Shown: piece after piece, positions 28,127 through 30,112 of the stretch | Numbering within the stretch: position 1 is the first letter of the stretch | How the letters are laid out: each line of letters opens with the position of its first letter | Virus record (IMG/VR): IMGVR_UViG_3300000553_000221 | Location: 1 to 30,112 of that record | DNA length: 30,112 bases | Direction: 5' to 3' (one strand) | Source of the DNA: a virus | Position numbers and translations under genes: made by a program | Notes under the pieces: generated by a model | What the model was told of the DNA's origin: nothing | What the model saw: the letters and a program-made list of their open reading frames with translations, nothing else | The model's database searches: none

Positions 28127-30112
28127 ATGCCACTAATCAAAGTACCATTTAAGCCCGGGGTCAACCGGGAAATTCCGGAATACGCAAATGAGGGCGGGTA
28201 TGACTTCTCGAACCTTATTCGTTTCCGTATGGGGTACGCTGAGAAGATTGGTGGCTGGGCAAATACTAACTATGTAGCAAACCCTACTTCCCCGGGGAGC
28301 TATACATATAACGGAGTAACACGCTCACTTACTAACTGGATCACGTTAGATGGGGGTAATCTACTAGGGTTCGGTACGACCCAGCAGTACTACGTTCAAA
28401 ACGGCGTAGGCTCCGCATATAATGACATCTCTCCAGCGGCTAATACTGCTAGTTTGCTAGGTACCTCGTTTCGTACTGTAGCTATGGGTAGTCCTGTGGT
28501 AGAAATCTTTAATGCCGCATCTAGCTTTGTGGCCCCTACGTCGGCTAACGGTGGACTTGATGTAGGCTCGGTGGTGTACTTTTATGCGAACCTGTCGGGT
28601 AATTTGCTTTTGGAGTCGGGGGCGGGGAATTACATAGATCAAGAAGGTGGGACGGGTGCAGGGTTCAGATTCCTAGTCGGCAGCTCCGTATCTGCACTAA
28701 CTGTAAACGGGGTAACTCTGAATGCATCCTATCCACAGAGTAGTACGCTATCCACCCCCTACGTAGTAACCTCGGTTAACCGGAAAACTTTGACTTCCGT
28801 AACAGCCTCTGGTAGCGGGACGGTTGCAACCCTGATTGGAATAGCTGCGGATAGCACGCTGCCTGTCGCCGTAGGAAGCACTGTATATGTCTATGGGCTT
28901 AGTGTGGCTGGGTATAACGGGGCACAGATCGTACAGTCCGCTTCTTACAATTCCAGTACTGGGGTAACTACGATTACCTTTAACTCTACGGTTACAGCTG
29001 CGGCTTCCGGGGGCACAGTTACATGGGTTCATAGTTTCCAAGTTATTGGAAGTGGTACAGCATCCGCCGCAGGCACCGACTCCACTATTGCGTCCTTGGC
29101 CGTAACTGCAACTTACCTACCCAATGTGGGCGATAACACAACAATATATAGCTCATCTGCGGCACAGAGTTATACTAAGCGTGCATGGTCACAAGCTTCC
29201 TTCGGGGATGACTTAGTATTCGCTATTCAAGGTAACCCAATCTACTACTGGGCTAAGGATACGACTAACTGGAACGCAGCTACTACACTGGCTGCATATG
29301 CTAATACCAAGCAGTACCAGCAGGTGAATGTGACGGGGTTGACCTCCAGCACGGTTTTTACGGTGGATTTTAACGACTATGTATTCCCGGGGCAGACAAT
29401 ATCTATTGCTTCGGGGACGGGGACTATTAACGGGTCTACCACAGGTACCGTCAAGATAGTGAGTATTACAGGGCTGTCTGTTACGGTGGAATCAACTGCT
29501 ACCCTTGCATCCTTCTCCAGCACCACAGTCCTAAACCTCTCATACTCCGGCCAATTTGTACCTACCCAGACAAATAAGCTTTACATATCCCCTGTGTATC
29601 AGTTCGTTATTGCACTGGGGGCTAACCCATATGACCCTACTAATGCTAATACTACGTTTGACCCGCTGCTAGTCCGTTGGTCTGACCAAGCTAACCCGTA
29701 TCAGTGGATTCCGCAATCTAGTAACCAAGCAGGCGAACAGTCTTTAGGTAATGGGTCAAAGCTAGTCACTGCGGTTGCCAACCTGCAAATTATCCTGCTG
29801 TTCACTGATTCTGCCGTATACCAGATGCAATACGTAGGTGCGCCGTATGTATTTAGCTTTACCATGCTGCAAGACAACATATCCATTATCTCACAGAATG
29901 CAGCAATCACTGCTAACAACGTAACATGGTGGATGGGGGTAGATAAATTCTATGCGTTCTCTGGATCAGTACAAGTTATCCCATGCCCGATACGCCGATT
30001 TGTATTTAGCAACTTGAACAAACAATATGCATGGCAGACGGTGGCTGGGTATAACGAAGGCTTCAGTGAAATCTGGTGGTTTTATACCTCCAATAACAGC
30101 ACGGTTAATGAT
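28127..30112 (+). CDS. Tail hub/nozzle protein, P22 gp10-like, partial
   Basis: The frame is open from the ATG 5 bases after the endolysin stop to the window edge, at least 662 codons. It begins MPLIKVPFKPGVNREIPEYA and FSNLIRFRMGYAEKIGGWA, the opening of P22 gp10-like tail hub/nozzle (packaged DNA stabilisation) proteins. Further matches in style are WITLDGGNLLGFGTT, WSQASFGDDLVFAIQGNP-like phrasing and DPLLVRWSDQANPYQWIP. A middle section (about 175-440) has small Ig-like or beta inserts. The protein would form the tail tube ring below the adaptors, a platform for the fibres. The C-terminus is cut off by the window. Confidence 0.78.
   Translation, partial: MPLIKVPFKPGVNREIPEYANEGGYDFSNLIRFRMGYAEKIGGWANTNYVANPTSPGSYTYNGVTRSLTNWITLDGGNLLGFGTTQQYYVQNGVGSAYNDISPAANTASLLGTSFRTVAMGSPVVEIFNAASSFVAPTSANGGLDVGSVVYFYANLSGNLLLESGAGNYIDQEGGTGAGFRFLVGSSVSALTVNGVTLNASYPQSSTLSTPYVVTSVNRKTLTSVTASGSGTVATLIGIAADSTLPVAVGSTVYVYGLSVAGYNGAQIVQSASYNSSTGVTTITFNSTVTAAASGGTVTWVHSFQVIGSGTASAAGTDSTIASLAVTATYLPNVGDNTTIYSSSAAQSYTKRAWSQASFGDDLVFAIQGNPIYYWAKDTTNWNAATTLAAYANTKQYQQVNVTGLTSSTVFTVDFNDYVFPGQTISIASGTGTINGSTTGTVKIVSITGLSVTVESTATLASFSSTTVLNLSYSGQFVPTQTNKLYISPVYQFVIALGANPYDPTNANTTFDPLLVRWSDQANPYQWIPQSSNQAGEQSLGNGSKLVTAVANLQIILLFTDSAVYQMQYVGAPYVFSFTMLQDNISIISQNAAITANNVTWWMGVDKFYAFSGSVQVIPCPIRRFVFSNLNKQYAWQTVAGYNEGFSEIWWFYTSNNSTVND

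Overview
The window reads as the packaging, head and tail half of a tailed double-stranded DNA phage (Caudoviricetes) of podovirus-like layout. No tRNA, rRNA, integrase, CRISPR array or bacterial housekeeping gene is visible. The gene order is small terminase, large terminase, portal, scaffold, major capsid, fibres and spikes, P22/T7-type tail adaptors, holin, endolysin, then a long tail protein that runs off the right edge. The style of many small proteins resembles uncultured aquatic phage contigs. A Gram-negative host is likely from the GH108-type lysozyme, the GTA-type holin, the pectate-lyase-fold tailspikes and the sigma70-like promoters, but this is inference.

Layout. At 1-1023 there is one leftward gene (164-709) with its own consensus promoter and terminator, framed by two near-identical palindromes, then a 314-base control region. 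From 1024 everything reads rightward: a secreted protein, a coiled-coil protein, terminase small and large subunits, portal, a GroES-like protein, scaffold, two head proteins and the major capsid protein. A strong terminator at 12750-12775 ends this run. A free-standing HNH endonuclease with its own promoter follows, then a new promoter with a palindrome and a possible pseudoknot leader restarts structural transcription. From 13542 to the right edge come small virion proteins, a fibre, a small membrane protein, two tailspikes with the same N-terminal tag, another fibre, a repeat-rich tail protein, two adaptor-like proteins, further small proteins, and a 3TM holin - small protein - endolysin lysis set. 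Most of these genes are joined by ATGA or TAATG overlaps, which suggests translational coupling.

The most unusual feature is the large terminase gene (2835-6242). It is interrupted in frame by two inteins. One, of class 3 type with a LAGLIDADG endonuclease, sits directly after the Walker B motif. The other, of class 1 type, sits at the ATPase coupling motif. Removing both leaves a normal 514-residue terminase. The second intein has no recognisable endonuclease in its own frame. Instead, a complete 198-codon endonuclease VII-like HNH gene with its own Shine-Dalgarno sequence is written in a different frame across its centre, while the intein frame stays open throughout. I regard this dual-coded intein/endonuclease as the likely new system in the window.

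Limits: all family assignments come from reading motifs by eye. No homology search, structure prediction or codon statistics could be run.
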